Shown: positions 34,601 through 47,422, counted from the first letter of the stretch. The stretch is DNA of 64,000 nucleotides from Corella eumyota (GCA_963082875.1 OY720101.1:14159671-14223670), one strand, 5' to 3'. A program made the numbers and translations. The notes: generated by a model from the sequence alone, not told the origin.

Positions 34601-36125
34601 CCAAGGACGTTTTTCTTTGACGCTAAGTGCTGTGACCACTTTGCCATGGCGTTAATTTTAACCAAGTCAATCAAATTTAAACTTACATTTAAGCCATCTG
34701 TTTGATGCATGAAAACTTTTAATAAAATCTTTTCCGCCCGAGCCTCCAAATCTTTTCATAGATCGAATCTTTAGCGCGCATAACCAGATAATAGAAATCA
34801 TATACAACACTATAAGATAAGCGTCTACAACGCCAGTAAAAATCTAAAAAAAAATTAACTTTAAAATATAAAAATTTAATTTTTAAAAACGCGCAAATCT
34901 ATGTAGGCAAATAAATTACTTAGTTTTAAAGTAGATTTAATTAGTAATTTGCAATTGTAGAATACACAAACTTTTGTAATTTAATTAAGGGTTTAGCAAA
35001 AACAGGCTAGGTAGATTCAAAAAATATGTTGTTTAAAAAACACAATAATTCAATAGTTATAGTTATGTAATAAAATCAACTTGAAAATGTAAAAAAAAGT
35101 TTGTCAAAATGTGTTTAAAAATTATACAAAAAAAATACATAAAAATCATGAAATTTAAAAAAAAATAACAAATTTCTTACATCTGGGGTTATAAACTGCG
35201 ATGCCTTAATGACCATGGTTAACAGAATCACCATTAAACCATATAATACAGATAAGAAGAACGATAGGCCGTCGAGTAAACCCATTTCGTCGATTTCATG
35301 GATTAGGCGAGGATCTTGGTCAACTTTTTCTGGATTTTCTAAGCTTAAGTTACTCACTGGATCGGGTTGTACTTCTATTTTGCTAAAAATAAATTTAAAA
35401 TAGTAAAATACGTAAATTTAAGATGTCGAAAAGATATATCAATACATACAATGCAACTATAGCTAAAAAAATATAAAAATTCTATTAAATTTTGTCCTAA
35501 CTGTAAGTGCATTTTTTAGAAATAAAAAGCTGTTAAAATATAAGTCTATACTACATAATGATATAGCACTACTGACTTTTTTAACAAAATGTTGCCAAAA
35601 AAATAACAGTTTTTATATTTTTTTGCATTTTGTAAAAATATAATGACACAGGTAATTGATAATAAGGTGTTATAATGCAATTAATTATCCATATCCAAGA
35701 CAATAGATCGAACTAATTGACGAAACGCAATGACAAATTTTAGTTGGTTGATTATTAATTTAATGGGGTCGTCGTTACCGTGTGAAAAAATAAATATTTT
35801 GAAAATTTGTGAGACGATAAGTTGACATTTTAACAAAAATATAGGTAAGGTTGAATTAGGTTTGCTCCATATTTAGATTTTTAAAAAGAAAAAGGCAAAA
35901 TTTAACATAACAAATTTTTTAAAAATTAAAAAGAATATTTTAGACAAAAAAATCTTAAAATTTTAAATTTTTTAACAATGTTAATTTTACTTACTCTTCA
36001 GCTGTCACAGAATTCTTATCACCATCATCCAACTTCTTTTCCTCAGTGACGTCACTGAAGGATGTGACGTCAGAAGTTGGGTTGACTTCGGCTGCCACAA
36101 CATTATTATTTTCGTTCGACTCCAT
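28647..36125 (-). CDS. OTOP: Otopetrin-family proton channel
   Basis: Proton-selective channel of the otopetrin family (plasma membrane, twelve helices expected). Twelve coding exons: 35995-36125, 35181-35382, 34687-34843, 33882-34086, 32425-32717, 31784-31819, 31392-31595, 30857-30996, 30430-30684, 29898-29947, 29607-29760, 28647-29144. They sum to 774 residues, all phases consistent. Family marks: LLDGLSFFLSVLYGLMVILL (first helix), RFGIIHIIATNLSVWIGVIS near the middle, FLFPFLVEFCLVASCLLYIM followed by WTNVGR, and the last block HTAWSTLTFVTAPLAIFLRM. Helices alternate with short loops. Two longer insertions, after VISDET and in exons 10-12, make it longer than human OTOP1. Start MESNENNNVVAAEVNP opens an acidic, polar N-terminus. 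Exon 6 is a 36-base microexon. The end of exon 10 has two possible donors, and GTAAGT at 29897 keeps the frame. Which otopetrin paralogue this is cannot be told. Confidence 0.9.
29208..29400 (+). repeat. Second tRNA-derived repeat family, best copy
   Basis: Starts CCCGGTAGTGTGGTATACTG (A-box-like), then CAAGCCGAAAGATTTTGGGT, CAAGCCGCACAAATGCCACA and TTAAGCCCGGCGTTTACGGA, matching 7.98 kb. Lies in an intron of the otopetrin gene. Confidence 0.7.
30093..30415 (+). repeat. SINE with a duplicated tail
   Basis: Head CCCGCAGCGTGGTGTAGTGG and a normal middle. The block GTTTAAGTCGCGCATTCGAC is present twice in tandem (about 30329 and 30363). It ends about 15 bases from the splice donor of otopetrin exon 9. 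Confidence 0.85.
31088..31180 (+). repeat. Old tRNA-like SINE head fragment
   Basis: GACGACTTGGTGTAGTGTTT, then TTATGGGGTCATAAGTTCGA. Only the head region is recognisable, in an otopetrin intron. Confidence 0.45.
32110..32315 (-). repeat. Old reverse SINE
   Basis: GGTGCTACGATATGGTAGCA and GTGGGAATCAAACTTAAAAT mark the middle and B-box of a strongly diverged copy, in an otopetrin intron. Confidence 0.45.
34330..34640 (-). repeat. Two overlapping old SINE pieces
   Basis: GAGGGTGCTACAGCGTCGAA with CCCAGGACG, followed by a second GGTGCTACAGCGTAAAAGCA with GTAGGGATCAAACC. This indicates two copies or a local duplication, in an otopetrin intron. Confidence 0.5.
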
Positions 36126-36269
36126 TTTTTTTAAAAAGCAATATTTAAAAAATCTAAAAAATATTGAAAATCACAAGAAAAAAAAAATTTAATATTTTAT
36201 TAATTTTAAATTATTTGCTTAAAAACTTAAAATTATTTTTAATAACTAGTCGATAGCGCTCTACAGTCG

Positions 36270-36346
36270 ATGGCACTATTTCGTAGGCCTATAAATAAGA
36301 CATACATATAAATGACGTCCACTAAACACCATTATATATAGATTTA
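36270..36346 (+). repeat. MITE-like family M, 3' half
   Basis: TTCGTAGGCCTATAAATAAG, then GTCCACTAAACACCATTATA and TATAGATTT, matching the right half of copy 2. Confidence 0.6.
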
Positions 36347-39300
36347 CTAAGTTCACAACTTGCCCAATATCTCATAGCCTAACTACTCTTGTTTATTAAT
36401 GTACTTGACTAGCAAATGCTGTCATCGCATTGACGCAAAAACTTAAGCCATAAGTGGTTATTATGTAAATATAGACCTCGACTTAAAACCAATGTTTGCT
36501 AGATTTAAGAATTTAAAAATATCACAAAACGTATTTACTGCAGCTAGTTATAAAAGTTGGACACGATTTTGTGCTGACCGATTAAAAATAGACACATTCA
36601 ATGTTTAGCAAATACATACAATGACTAAGTCTTATTTTTAATCAATTACTTAACTAACAGTTGACTTAGATTTAAGTTTAAACAAATATTTAACAGTTTA
36701 AAACTGAATAACCTTTTTCTGTAAAACCTAAGCAAAAATGGCTGCAAATTTATTTTAATTAGGTTTGCAAGTATATTTATGATGTCAAAGAAATGCTTTG
36801 TAGACACTACAAGAAGAATTATGATCAAGCATTTATACGTAATTGCAAAAAAACAACAACAACAAAATTAAATTCTGCAAAATTTTGTAAACAACCTGAT
36901 GTTATATAAATTGTAACTTAATTTTGAGCTATTTTTTAAATTCAAAAAAACAACTAAAATAAACATTTAATAGTAATTTTAATAATATTTTAAAATTATT
37001 AACAGCCTTCTTAAAACACCAAAATAACCTATTTAATAAAACTAAGTATAAACAACTGGTACAAAAAAGGCGCAAAAAATGTTAAATTTTTTGGCGTTAG
37101 CTTAAATTTGATCAATTGAATAGATATGCGGACTAGACTGTAGTTTACTTACTATAAATAAATATACACAACCTTAATTGCACCAATATACTGATATAAA
37201 ATAAAGATCAATCACAATTAAGGTATAGAATTTTCTGTTCGAATAATTTATAAGCCAATAAAAACGTGATCATAAAAACTAAAAAACAATAAAATTTAAC
37301 AATGTGTAAATAACATTAAAAGTTTGTTTCTGCGCTACAAAAATTACGCTTAAAATTTAGCGATATTAGATTTAATATAACCTTTATATTTTGCAGTTAT
37401 TTACGAAATAAATAAAAGTAAAAAAAAATTTAAATAAATATATTTTAATATTCACTAAAATTTCAATTTAAAAAGTAAAACAAAAATTATATAACTCTAC
37501 CTATCTATAAAAGCACAATTTAATTCTGTTTTAAAAAAAGTTTATTTACTACCTAAGTATTAAAACTTTACAACTTATTATAAAATGCAAATGCAATAAC
37601 GTGCATGCCTTACTACTGCTTTATATACTTTTACTGACGAGTGCAAACCAATGCATTTTGTATTTCACAAAAAAACACCTCAAAATTTCCACCATCGTTA
37701 ATTTGTTTTCTAATTAAAGTTTTTAAGCTATAAATCATAATTTATCTAGCACAAACTAGTTACTACCTACACAATCGTAAATGAAAAAGGAGAAATGGTA
37801 TTTGACTAAGCTTTTTTTTAGCTCACAGACTACGCTTTGCTTAAGTTAATTTTTCAACACCTTTCTCAAAAGTTATATTACGATAAAACATGCGCTATTG
37901 TGTACATTTTCTCTTGGAAGCTGTACATTAACCGCAACAGTGGTTTGGCAAATAAGGTAATATACACCTTTTAAAAACATGTTTTTTATTCTTGTAACCT
38001 ATGTATTGTTAACCCCGTGATTTAATCCAAGTTCGAAACTTTTAAGGCCTGTTTTTGATTTTTTTGAAATAAATATTTACTTGAAAAAGCCTGATTACGT
38101 TTTCGTTTTAAAAGACTTTCTAATCTCTCTAGAGCAAATAAATTTTACGCATTACTAGTTCAAGTCATGCACAAAATTATATTAAATAGATAAAAACGCG
38201 AACCTTTTTAAAATGCAGCTCAGCGGCCTTAATTTTATAAGTAAATATACCAACTACGCGCAAAACTTTAAAGAAGTGGCTTTAAAAACTCTAAAATAGT
38301 AACCTTTACAATACAATATATGCTGCTTCACAACAGAACTTTTAACGTAGGTGGTCTGGCTACTTAATTAATTTAAACTAATACATCAAGATAATACAAC
38401 TACAATTACTACGCAGTTCAATACAATATATTTTTCGCTTTAAAAACTGTACCGTAAAATTGAGCAAAAAACGACACATTTTTCAGTTTGCGTTAAACAG
38501 TGCTTTTAGGCTAAACAACTTTTGTAAATGACGTTAAATTACATGACATTTTCGAAGTATTTCGCAGATGTAGTTTCATACAATACAAAGCGTTCAAGGG
38601 TGAAAATGTAATGGGAAACTAGATTAAACCCTAACCCTACGTGTAATCATGATATATTTTCACATATTTTGTGTATACATTATATCAAACGAGCAATTTC
38701 TTTATAAATTAGGAAATTATTTTTTGTGTAACTTTTATCCAAATGTGTTAACAAAACCGCTACCAATTTAAGTCACGGATATATTAGATTTCATGACCAT
38801 GAAAGCATGATTTACTATATGAAACCACGTGTAAAATTTAGCAATCATGCATCATTAAACTTTAGCTTAAATAAAAACAAAAACAACCTAAGATTGGGTT
38901 TGGCGTAAAGCTTAAGGTTATATGACAAGTAGCATATTTTCGGAACTCATGTGATATCAAATTCAGAGATTTTTGATTAAGTTTAAACTGGTATAAACTT
39001 GTATGAAGTGTTAAGCTTATTTATAAAAATACAACTTGGGTTGCGTCAGTACACACAAACTAATCTGACATTTCTGTAACATTTAAGTAATTATACCATA
39101 ACTTGACAACATACATTATAGGGCCCCGGGATATGTTTAGCTTAAACGAGATTAAAAATTATAAAAACAAAAGCTAGATAAAGCTGGTAAAACTAACTAT
39201 TTTTAGTATTTGATACCCAATGCGAAAACATTTAAAAAATTGCATATTTTGTTCAAATGACGTTATTAAAATACTTTATTAAACAATAGGTAAAAATAAA

Positions 39301-39766
39301 GTACATAAGTAACGTTTTACCATGAAAATTGGTTTTGTCATTTTCTTATTTCACCATTCTGTTGTTTATTGTATTAATTACTTTTAATTTAAGCCAAAAA
39401 AATTATATTTAATTTAAAACTTGTTTTGGTCTTCCAATATAGTAAACGTATGGTTGCAATTGCAACATTGGATTCTGAAAACTGATAACCAACCAAAGAA
39501 AAGTTTAACAACTATCTAGCTCCCATCAGCGGACAAAATTTGAAACCACGAACAGCTAACAAGTTATTTAAACTTTATTTGTTTTATCAACTTTATAATA
39601 ACTTGTTATTTTAAAACATGTTATGTTATAATATCAAGTAAACAAACATGTTAACGTTACTAAGACTTTTAAGCATTAATTATTAACTTTGCAGACATAA
39701 GAAGCAGCAATGTTAATTTACAAAGTAAATAACTAACTCAAGATAACTTTGTTTACATAAAAGAAC

Positions 39767-39776
39767 TTATATATAC
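39767..39776 (+). promoter_or_regulatory. Candidate TATA box of receptor gene A
   Basis: TATATATAC about 75 bases upstream of the gene A start codon, at a plausible distance for a short 5' leader. TATA-like strings are common in this AT-rich DNA, so the call is weak. Confidence 0.3.
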
Positions 39777-39847
39777 TTTAACAGCGTGACTCACCTTTAG
39801 ATTTTACTCAAGTTTATGTTAACACAAGCTTTTGGAAAAATTTAACT

Positions 39848-42800
39848 ATGAGAATTTTAGTTATTTTATGTTATTTTGCAATGCTATGTAAGTATTAATA
39901 TTGTTAGATATGTAAATTGAGTAAGAAGTATAAATAAATAAATTTTATTATAGAAAAAAAACACCAATATTTAACGCCCATATTAGATTATAAAATGTTT
40001 AGAATTCTAATGTTAAATCTTGTTTAAAAATTTTTTTTTTTATTTTTGTTTTATAATTTTTTTTTGATATAAATTGAAAGAGATTATCAACTTTATAAAA
40101 TAAATACAACTAGCTTAACATTAATATTAAGACAACTTTTATAAATTTAAGTTGGATTGGGAAACTGCAAAATATCCAAATTAAAATTTTCACCAAAGAA
40201 ACCCAAAATTGGATCGTCAGTTACTATAACAGCCCTTGTCGGTAACGCTAGAAATAGTTTCTGGAGATTTTCCTGGTTTAGTAATAAGGTAGGTTAAAAA
40301 ACTAATTATTTTTTCATAATATATTTGGTCAACCAATGAATTTTTTTTAACTTTTAAACGTTCTTTTGTGAAATTGTTATTCAATTGTATGTAACCTTTT
40401 AAAATTAAAAAAATAATTTACATAATTTTTTGCATTATTGTTTAAAACGTAAAGGTACATTTTTTATAGAACTTTAAAAAACGAATTTTCGATGTAAACC
40501 TTTCGCCAGATAAAGTGGATATTGTTCCAAAAACCAACGAAGATCGATTTTCATTGTTGTGAGTAAAGAAAAATGTTTTTATGTAAAGTATTAAATATTA
40601 AAAGATTAAAAATAAATTAAATTATAAAAAAAATAAAAAAAGAACTTTAAAGAGAAAAAAAGTAAACGAAAGTATGTTTGTTAACTTTTATTACCCTACT
40701 ATTACATTTGTGACAGTTATTTACATCAGAAAAGAAATTAAATAGAATCGTTAGGTTTAATTGCCAAGTAAATACAAATACTCTATTGTTCCTTACAAAA
40801 ATTTTGTAAAACATTTCAAATATAAACAAAATTATATTAAGAACATTACGAATTTTTTAATCTGTAAACATGTTATAGCGCGGATCCATTTACACCAGGC
40901 AATTATTCGAGTATTCGAACCAAACTAACCATATTAGGTTTAACACTTGAAGATGGTATCTATGAAGTGGTTAGTTACGCGAATCAAACAAAAATGAATG
41001 AAAGCCAATCAGTTAACTTCAATGTAACGGGTAAAAAGTCTTGACATAGCTAAATAAACATAGTCCTACAAGGTTTTATTAAGTAAACAAATATACAACG
41101 TTTTTCTTAGTTGGTATGATATAACATTAACAAATGTAATATCTCTAGCATACCTTAAATGATAACATCACATTTTTGTAATACCTTTAATAGTTTAGGA
41201 TGGGTTAAGGTGTTAAGAATGCTAAATAGTTATATTTCTAATTTATTCAAATAAATTTATAAAAACTTTTTTTTAGATGATTTGGAAACCTATAGTGGAA
41301 GCGGTGAGCCAACGGAAGGCAAGTCAATTAAAATTATTAGATATTGTTGACGTAATATTAAAGTTCTGTTTTTTGTTTTGGTATAAAACACTATAAACAT
41401 TAAGTTTTAACTACATATTTTTAAATCACCAATAGTTGTGATTCTTTCCCATTGCAAATGCATCAATGTATTATAACTAACTTGTGTATAATATACCCGC
41501 CTATAACAAAGTATCTTTTTACCAAAGTAAGAAATGCATCACATGTAAAAACAAATATTTTTCACAGTTCCACCCCATTCACTCCAACCTACCCCAATCA
41601 TTTGTGTTTGGGTCTTAGATCAACCTGGCTATTGTGAAATAAAGTTTTATTCAAGTTCCGTAGCTGATAATTATATTCTTACAAAAGGTATGAAGTTAAT
41701 TTTATCAAAAAATGTAATTTACAGTAAAGTAGAAATAGGAATGTTACAAAATTTTTAACAACTTTTTATCTATGTATAAACAGGTTCAAACGATAATAAC
41801 TCCCACAAAAACTATGAATCGTATTTTCCTTAATATTTTTAAATTTCTTTAAAAAAAATTGTTTATTAAAGTGTAAAACCAATAATTTAAATCAGGTGAT
41901 GTAGTTGCAAATGAAGCTTTAAACCCATTTTCAAGAAATGAAACTTGCCAAATATTTCTATTTAAATTAAACGAGGTAGTATAAGTTTACGAGTTAATTT
42001 AATTTTGTAATAAAATAGGTTTGAAACGAAAATAGTTATGCATAAAGTACGTAAACATCAATAAAATTTATTTTTGTTTGAATACCGACAATCTGATTAA
42101 ACAGCCCTTTTGTTTTTTAAAGGTTATTTATGCTGACGCTGGTATTTATATTCTTCAAATTTTTGCTGGCAATGTCCAACAATTAAACGAAACTATTATG
42201 ATCAAAGTCATCAAACAATCTAATGAAGTAAACACACAGCCTCTGATCATCGGTTTCAGCTGTGGGATAGCTGTGTTATTTGTTCTATTAGTAGTTTGTT
42301 TACTGTTTCTATACAGAGTTTACTGCCGTAATAAAAAAGGTAAAATATCTACTTTATTTAATATTAAAAACCATTACAAATGTGGTTTCAATATGAATCT
42401 AATTGTTTCAGAGTAAAAAAAATGTGTTTATTTATACTATAAGTAATGTAATGTTTAATATTTTAAATATTAATTGATGTTGGTTAATGCTTATAAATTT
42501 AATATTAAATTTTTTTTAGCCGCGGCAAAAGAAGAAGATCTTTATATATACCTAGATGAACCAACAACATCACAAAACAAAAAGGTCAAGCATTAATCTT
42601 TTTTAATACGATTTTATTTAGGTGTATTCTTAATACAAGTAGGCTGGCAATAAGCCTAATTATGATGTTAATTTTATTCCATTAATTTTAACATAACAAA
42701 ATAAAAATATAAGCCAAAAATTGTAAAAAATTCTTATGTTAATAACAATGCTTATATCGAGCAATAGGGGTAAAAAATCCTTGGTAATCTTTTTTTTCTA

Positions 42801-42894
42801 ATTTTACAATCTATTTCAGGTGAAATCTAACGTACCTACAGTTTATGAAAACACAAAACCCAACCTTTCAGGACAATATGACGTTGTTTTATAA
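39848..42894 (+). CDS. Array gene A: two-domain Ig-like membrane receptor with tyrosine tail
   Basis: Ten coding exons: 39848-39887, 40152-40288, 40470-40558, 40879-41030, 41277-41303, 41568-41687, 41896-41975, 42123-42339, 42520-42584, 42820-42894; 333 residues, phases consistent. Signal peptide MRILVILCYFAMLFGL. Domain 1 (exons 2-4) has VTITALVGNARNSFWRFSWF and LTILGLTLEDGIYEVVSYAN, an Ig-type F-strand (D-G-x-Y) without the usual cysteine. A short exon 5 linker follows; it ends at a GT donor at 41303, or alternatively a GC donor at 41318, both in frame. Domain 2 (exons 6-8) has ICVWVLDQPGYC (C-x9-C) and ADAGIYILQIFAG. One membrane helix, IGFSCGIAVLFVLLVVCLLF. The tail carries DLYIYL, TVYENT (Y-x-N, SH2-type) and a terminal QYDVVL. 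It is the most diverged Ig member of the array. No named family is recognised; a surface receptor role is inferred. Confidence 0.8.
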
Positions 42895-43305
42895 GTGAAG
42901 TGACTCGTATTACAATTTATTACAATTTGTTACTGTGTTTCCAATAATCAATATTAATAGATTAGCAAACATCTTTCATTTTTCTAATCCTTTATAGCTA
43001 TGTTTTATGTCATTTTAATCTGTTTATTTTCAGGTATTATGTAAACGTATTTTTTTGTATTTTTGCACTTGTGATAAAACTGTATTTACACGAAACAAAT
43101 TTTATTTTTTAAGGTCGTTTAACAGATGCCAGAAACCAAGACGTAAAAAAATATTACTTACTTAAAACAAGTTACATCACTTAAAATAAGAAACAGTTAT
43201 AGCTAGCTGACATTACTTAAGTCGTTACTTACTTATTGTAATAACAGCCTAGAAAAAAGAAAAAAATATTTAAATTATTATCTGTTGGTTTTGGAAATTA
43301 ACATA
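42895..43305. other. Interval between array genes A and B
   Basis: Short AT-rich spacer with no repeat or exon recognised. It should hold the gene A 3' end and the gene B promoter. Confidence 0.4.
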
Positions 43306-45057
43306 AATGATGAGGTTGCTTTTATATCTAATTGTTTTTATAATTTTAAGTAAGTATTTTTATACGTTTTAGTGTTTTTTATTTTAATAAAAAATGGGCT
43401 ACAGTAATTTTTGATATTTTAACTAACATAAAAGTAAGATAGTTTTTAAACAAAGGGATTTCTTAAAATATTAAAAATCAAAACATTAAAACAGAACACC
43501 AAGCTGTTTCAAATAATGGGTCAGTTGAGGCTACGACAACGAATTATTTAACAGAGATAACTACAACTGCAAATTCTTCCACAACAGCACAATCTACAAC
43601 AACAAGCCCAAATACAACCAATTTAATATCCACTACATCAATGACAACAACAACCATAAATCCAACTAATTTTACCATCACTGATAACATAACAATACCC
43701 AATTCTACAACCTTAAACCCAAACAGTACTTTACCGATTTTAAATATAACTAGCACATTTTTTAAAACCTCTTCAACAAGTTTTACAACCACCACAACAC
43801 TTAATACACCAGATTGCAATTTAGATAATACAACAATAATAATCATTGTTACTACAGTTGGAGCTGTTGTATTAGTTGCTGTTTTAGTAACAGGCTACTT
43901 GTATTACAAGAAACTTGAAATATACAAGGAAGGTAAAAACAATTTTCTTTTGTATTAAAATTTCACTATTAATTTACAGTATTTTGATGTTATGTATATA
44001 AATAAAATTTAGAAGTAACTATATTTTTAACAAAAAGTAGGCTACAGAGCTAGCAATGTGGCACAAACTAATAAGTAAAGGCGTAAATTTAACTGCAAAA
44101 AAACAGCTTTAAACCAATTAACTTCAACAGCATCATCAAAATTTGAAAACAACTCTACACTGGAAGACTCAACTTCTACTGACCAACCCTTAAGTGTTAA
44201 GAGCAACAAAAACAAGAATAATTATGAACATGTTGACTTAGCAAATAGTAAAACAGGTAATTTAATAAAAGATAAGTTCATGAAAACTATGAAAAATGTT
44301 AGCAAAAATCTTTTAATTTGTTTCTGAAAAAAATATTGTACCAATTAAAATACAAAAAAATAATGATACCAATATTACTATACTGAAGTATGTATAAAAA
44401 ACAATTTTAAAATATTCACAAACTTAAAAATGATTTCCAAATTATACTATAAACCTTTATTAGAAAAGGAAGAAAGATTAAACCCTTTATACGACTCACT
44501 CCAGATTGATCACGTTGAAACAATGTTTAGCAAGGTTAAATCAAACACACAAAAAAGTCCTAAATCAAGTAAATAAAAACACTAAATCCGATTTAAATAA
44601 TGTTTCATGTAAATATATGATGCTGTTTTAAAAAAACAATTCTGCTTTCTATGCTTGTTAATTTCTGAGTTATTTAATTTTAATGTTACATTTTATAGAA
44701 ACCACTGAAAAAATTGAAATCATAAATCCATTATATGACAGTCAAGAAAACGATGAAATTGAAGAAGTGTACGCCAATGTCGATGATAATAAACCAACAG
44801 GTTAAAAATCTTGTTAGTATTGAATTTAACATGTTTTTGTTTACTTAAACTAGCATTGTATGAACAAGAGATAGGCTAGGCAATAAGATTAACATGCTAA
44901 ATATTTAAAAAATCAAGCTATTAGATAAAAAAAATTTCACCATTTTTTCTTTTATAATTAAGGCAAAGATGAAGACCAAAAAACGACTACAGTATATGAA
45001 TTTGCAACGATCCCAAAAAGTGAAGATACGTACAATGCTTTAAAACTTAAAGTATAA
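43306..45057 (+). CDS. Array gene B: mucin-like membrane protein with NPLYD tail
   Basis: Six coding exons: 43306-43349, 43495-43932, 44107-44256, 44464-44568, 44699-44800, 44963-45057. Exon 2 encodes a ~115-residue Thr/Ser/Asn-rich stalk with many N-x-S/T sites, then the membrane helix IIIIVTTVGAVVLVAVLVTG. There is no Ig-like domain. The tail has NYEHV, then two related exons, NPLYDSLQIDHVETMFSKV and NPLYDSQENDEIEEVYANV, and ends VYEFATIPKSEDTYNALKL. NPxY motifs are known PTB-binding/endocytic signals. Odd point: in the signal exon the ATG frame reads MMRLLFISNCFYNF and enters exon 2 out of phase. The other frame across the T-run at 43319-43323 gives a typical hydrophobic signal (LLLYLIVFIIL) that joins exon 2 in phase. 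So either the T-run count is a sequencing error or this allele is frameshifted. About 310 residues if the run is one base shorter. Confidence 0.7.
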
Positions 45058-45647
45058 AAGATAAAAATACCACAAATATGTCAAACATAAATACTTTAAT
45101 GTCATGCCTAAATGAAATTAAAAAAAGCATTTTTAATATTTTTTCCATAGATTAAGTAATATTTAATTTAATATATTAGAAGTATTTTCGAAATTTTACA
45201 TGTTTACTTAAAATTCACTTTCTGTATAGTGTCTTGAAATCCCATAAACCATCTGCTTTTATTTGCAATAATCTTTAAATTTATGTACAAAAACCACAAT
45301 CAATATATACGAGATAGCGTTAATAATTTGTGATTTAATCACATTTCTAAAAAAGCAAAACCTATTTTAAACATCCTAATTTACATAAAACCTTATTTAG
45401 AATTCTGTTTCGTTTGTTTTTGATAAATAAAACCTATTTTTGCCTTTTTGTTGATTAGGAGTAAAGATCCTTAAATTAAATTTTATTTAAAGTTAAATGT
45501 TAACACTGGTATTTTTTTTTTAAAGTAAATAAATCTCTTTATTAACCTAAATAGGCTGTAAAAACCAATGAATTACAATGAGTAAGTAAGGCTACAATGA
45601 GTAAGGCCCTTCTAAAAAATAAAATTTTCGATAATAGTAGTTTAAGA
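45058..45647. other. Upstream block of gene C, shared with D and E
   Basis: About 45200-45480 contains AAAATTCACTTTCTGTATAG, CATCTGCTTTTATTTGCAAT and GAGATAGCGTTAATAATTTG. The same strings, slightly changed, recur upstream of gene D (48955-49230) and more weakly of gene E (52330-52570). Part may be the 3' end of the gene before; AATAAA occurs near 45425. Confidence 0.6.
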
Positions 45648-47212
45648 ATGAGAAGTTCAATTTCCAAGGCATCTTTGTTACTAATACTGTTTGGTAAGTT
45701 GACAAAATTATTATATATTCAATATTAGAAATTTTTGCACTATTTTTTTGTAATTTTTTTTTGAATATATATTTATTCTCTATGTAGGAAAGTCGAATGC
45801 ATGACCTAAACATAGAGTAACATCAGTTACCCCATCCCGAGATGCCTGTGACAGTTCAGGATATTATAGATTATAATTGCCGACAATTATGCTGCTGATT
45901 AGTGCTGGCTCAACAGAAGTTCACACCGTTTATAGTGCCTCACTTAAGGACACTACAGCATAAGAGCAGTGGGGATTGAACCCAGGACCTCATGGTGGTG
46001 TAGCAAGTGTTCTTATCACTACACCACGCTGCCGGTTTAATATAACTTAATCATTATCATTATACTATAAACTTTCAAAAAATGGAACTGTAAACTTAGT
46101 GGTCAAAAATTTTAAAAAGATATAACTTTAAACTAAAGTGCCTTATAATTTAGCCATATCAGCGTTTGGAAGTGTATCTAACTTAACCACAACACCTTTG
46201 CAACTATTGGTTGGTTCCGATGTTAACATAACAACTACAATTGTTAATACCGAAGCAAAATACTGGGAATTTGACTGGTATTTTAATAATGTAAGATATT
46301 AAAATAAGTCATGGCTAAGGTTTTTTAGCAAACACTGAACTGTTTTTTTTTCAAGACGCTAATATTCACAATACGACCAACGACTGATCTTCTAATTGTA
46401 CCACAGAGCCCAAGAGGAAGATATGCGGTCAGGTAAAACTTTTTCAAGTAATTTATTGATTCTGGTATTTTTCTTAAATAAAATTTTAATTCACTTATTA
46501 CAGTGCGCAAAAAAACACACTTGAAAATGATACATATAATAGTGAAGAGGAGCTCACATCGGAGGATAATAGTTCACAAAATATTAAAAATGTTTCAACC
46601 ACATTTACAATAAGTAATCTAACAGCCAGGGATGAAGGTTTAAAGGTGATAGTCATTCATAATGCCAGTTGGCCTTTAATATCAGTTGAGGAAGAATTTT
46701 TCATCATTTCATTTGGTGGTAAGTTAAATTTGCCACAGAAATACTGTTTTTTTACCTTTATACATAACACTTTTATAAACACAGTATACATATAACTATT
46801 GCTACTTCTATTTCAAGCAAAAGTTATATCAATTTACAACTTAATTCCCTCCTGTTTAAATTATATAAAGAAATCTTTAAAATTTAGTCGACAAAACAAT
46901 TTTACATTAAAGCACTACATCTTAATGTAGATTTTATATATAAGCCTATTAACTTAAATTTAAACAATAATAAAATGTTTTTTTATTGGGTACTAAAAAT
47001 TAAAACAACAATAATCAAGTAGTAAAACTTAGAATAATTTAAGGATAAAAATACCAATTAACACAAAGTTAACCAATGCTTGTAATATTTTTACAGAAAG
47101 TGAACAACCTCAAGATTTCACAGCATTGATTGTAGGCTGTGTTTTTGCTGGTGTACTGTTAATCATAATTTGTTCAGTTGGATATTTTTTGTACAAAAGA
47201 AATACAAACTAA
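45648..47212 (+). CDS. Array gene C: one-domain Ig-like membrane protein with almost no tail
   Basis: Five coding exons: 45648-45693, 46154-46290, 46356-46432, 46504-46718, 47097-47212; 196 residues, phases consistent. Signal MRSSISKASLLLILFG. Domain 1 shows VGSDVNITTTIVNTEAKYWE and FTISNLTARDEGLKVIVIHN, lacking the canonical Ig cysteines. The membrane helix LIVGCVFAGVLLIIICSVGY is followed by only FLYKRNTN and a stop. In D and E the matching exon ends at a splice donor (RKNK or HLNN) and continues into a tyrosine-rich tail. Here that donor is gone, and a decayed tail exon remains at 47423-47480. Intron 1 holds a full SINE. Possible roles: decoy, adaptor-dependent partner, or a receptor that lost its tail; none is shown. 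Confidence 0.8.
45768..46038 (-). repeat. tRNA-headed SINE, full length
   Basis: Reverse copy in intron 1 of gene C, from CTCTATGTAGGAAAGTCGAA to ACACCACGCTGCCGG. D and E lack it at this place, so it inserted after the duplications. Confidence 0.85.
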
Positions 47213-47422
47213 TTGTATAAAAATGTAAATTAAATATGAGAATTTTTTCTGCACCTTTAAAAGTAACAAATAATTAATTACAATCAATAGTAAAAAAACT
47301 ATCTAATAATAACTAAAGAATTTTATTAAAACATAGTTACTTAATCTTTTATATAGTTTGTACTTTGTAACATAACTTTTAAAAGCTATAATTTAGTTTT
47401 TTTACAAATTGGTTAATTTCAG

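Larger units (their letters stand above)
36126..39847. other. Gene-free interval before the receptor array
   Basis: 3.7 kb with no supported exon on either strand and no main-family SINE. A partial family-M repeat lies at 36270-36346. The region should hold the otopetrin promoter on the left and the promoter of receptor gene A on the right. Confidence 0.5.

Noticed and set aside
25683-36125. Operon of otopetrin, LKAAEAR1 and POLR2B
   Set aside because: Same strand, but the gaps are about 0.8 and 1.3 kb, too wide for the tight spacing of tunicate operons, and each gap holds its own polyadenylation or SINE sequence.
38630-38642. Telomere-like CCCTAACCCTA
   Set aside because: Only about one and a half units; chance match.
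43544-43846. Minus-strand open frame rich in Val
   Set aside because: It is the reverse of the Thr-rich stalk exon of gene B (ACA/ACT repeats read backwards), not a gene.
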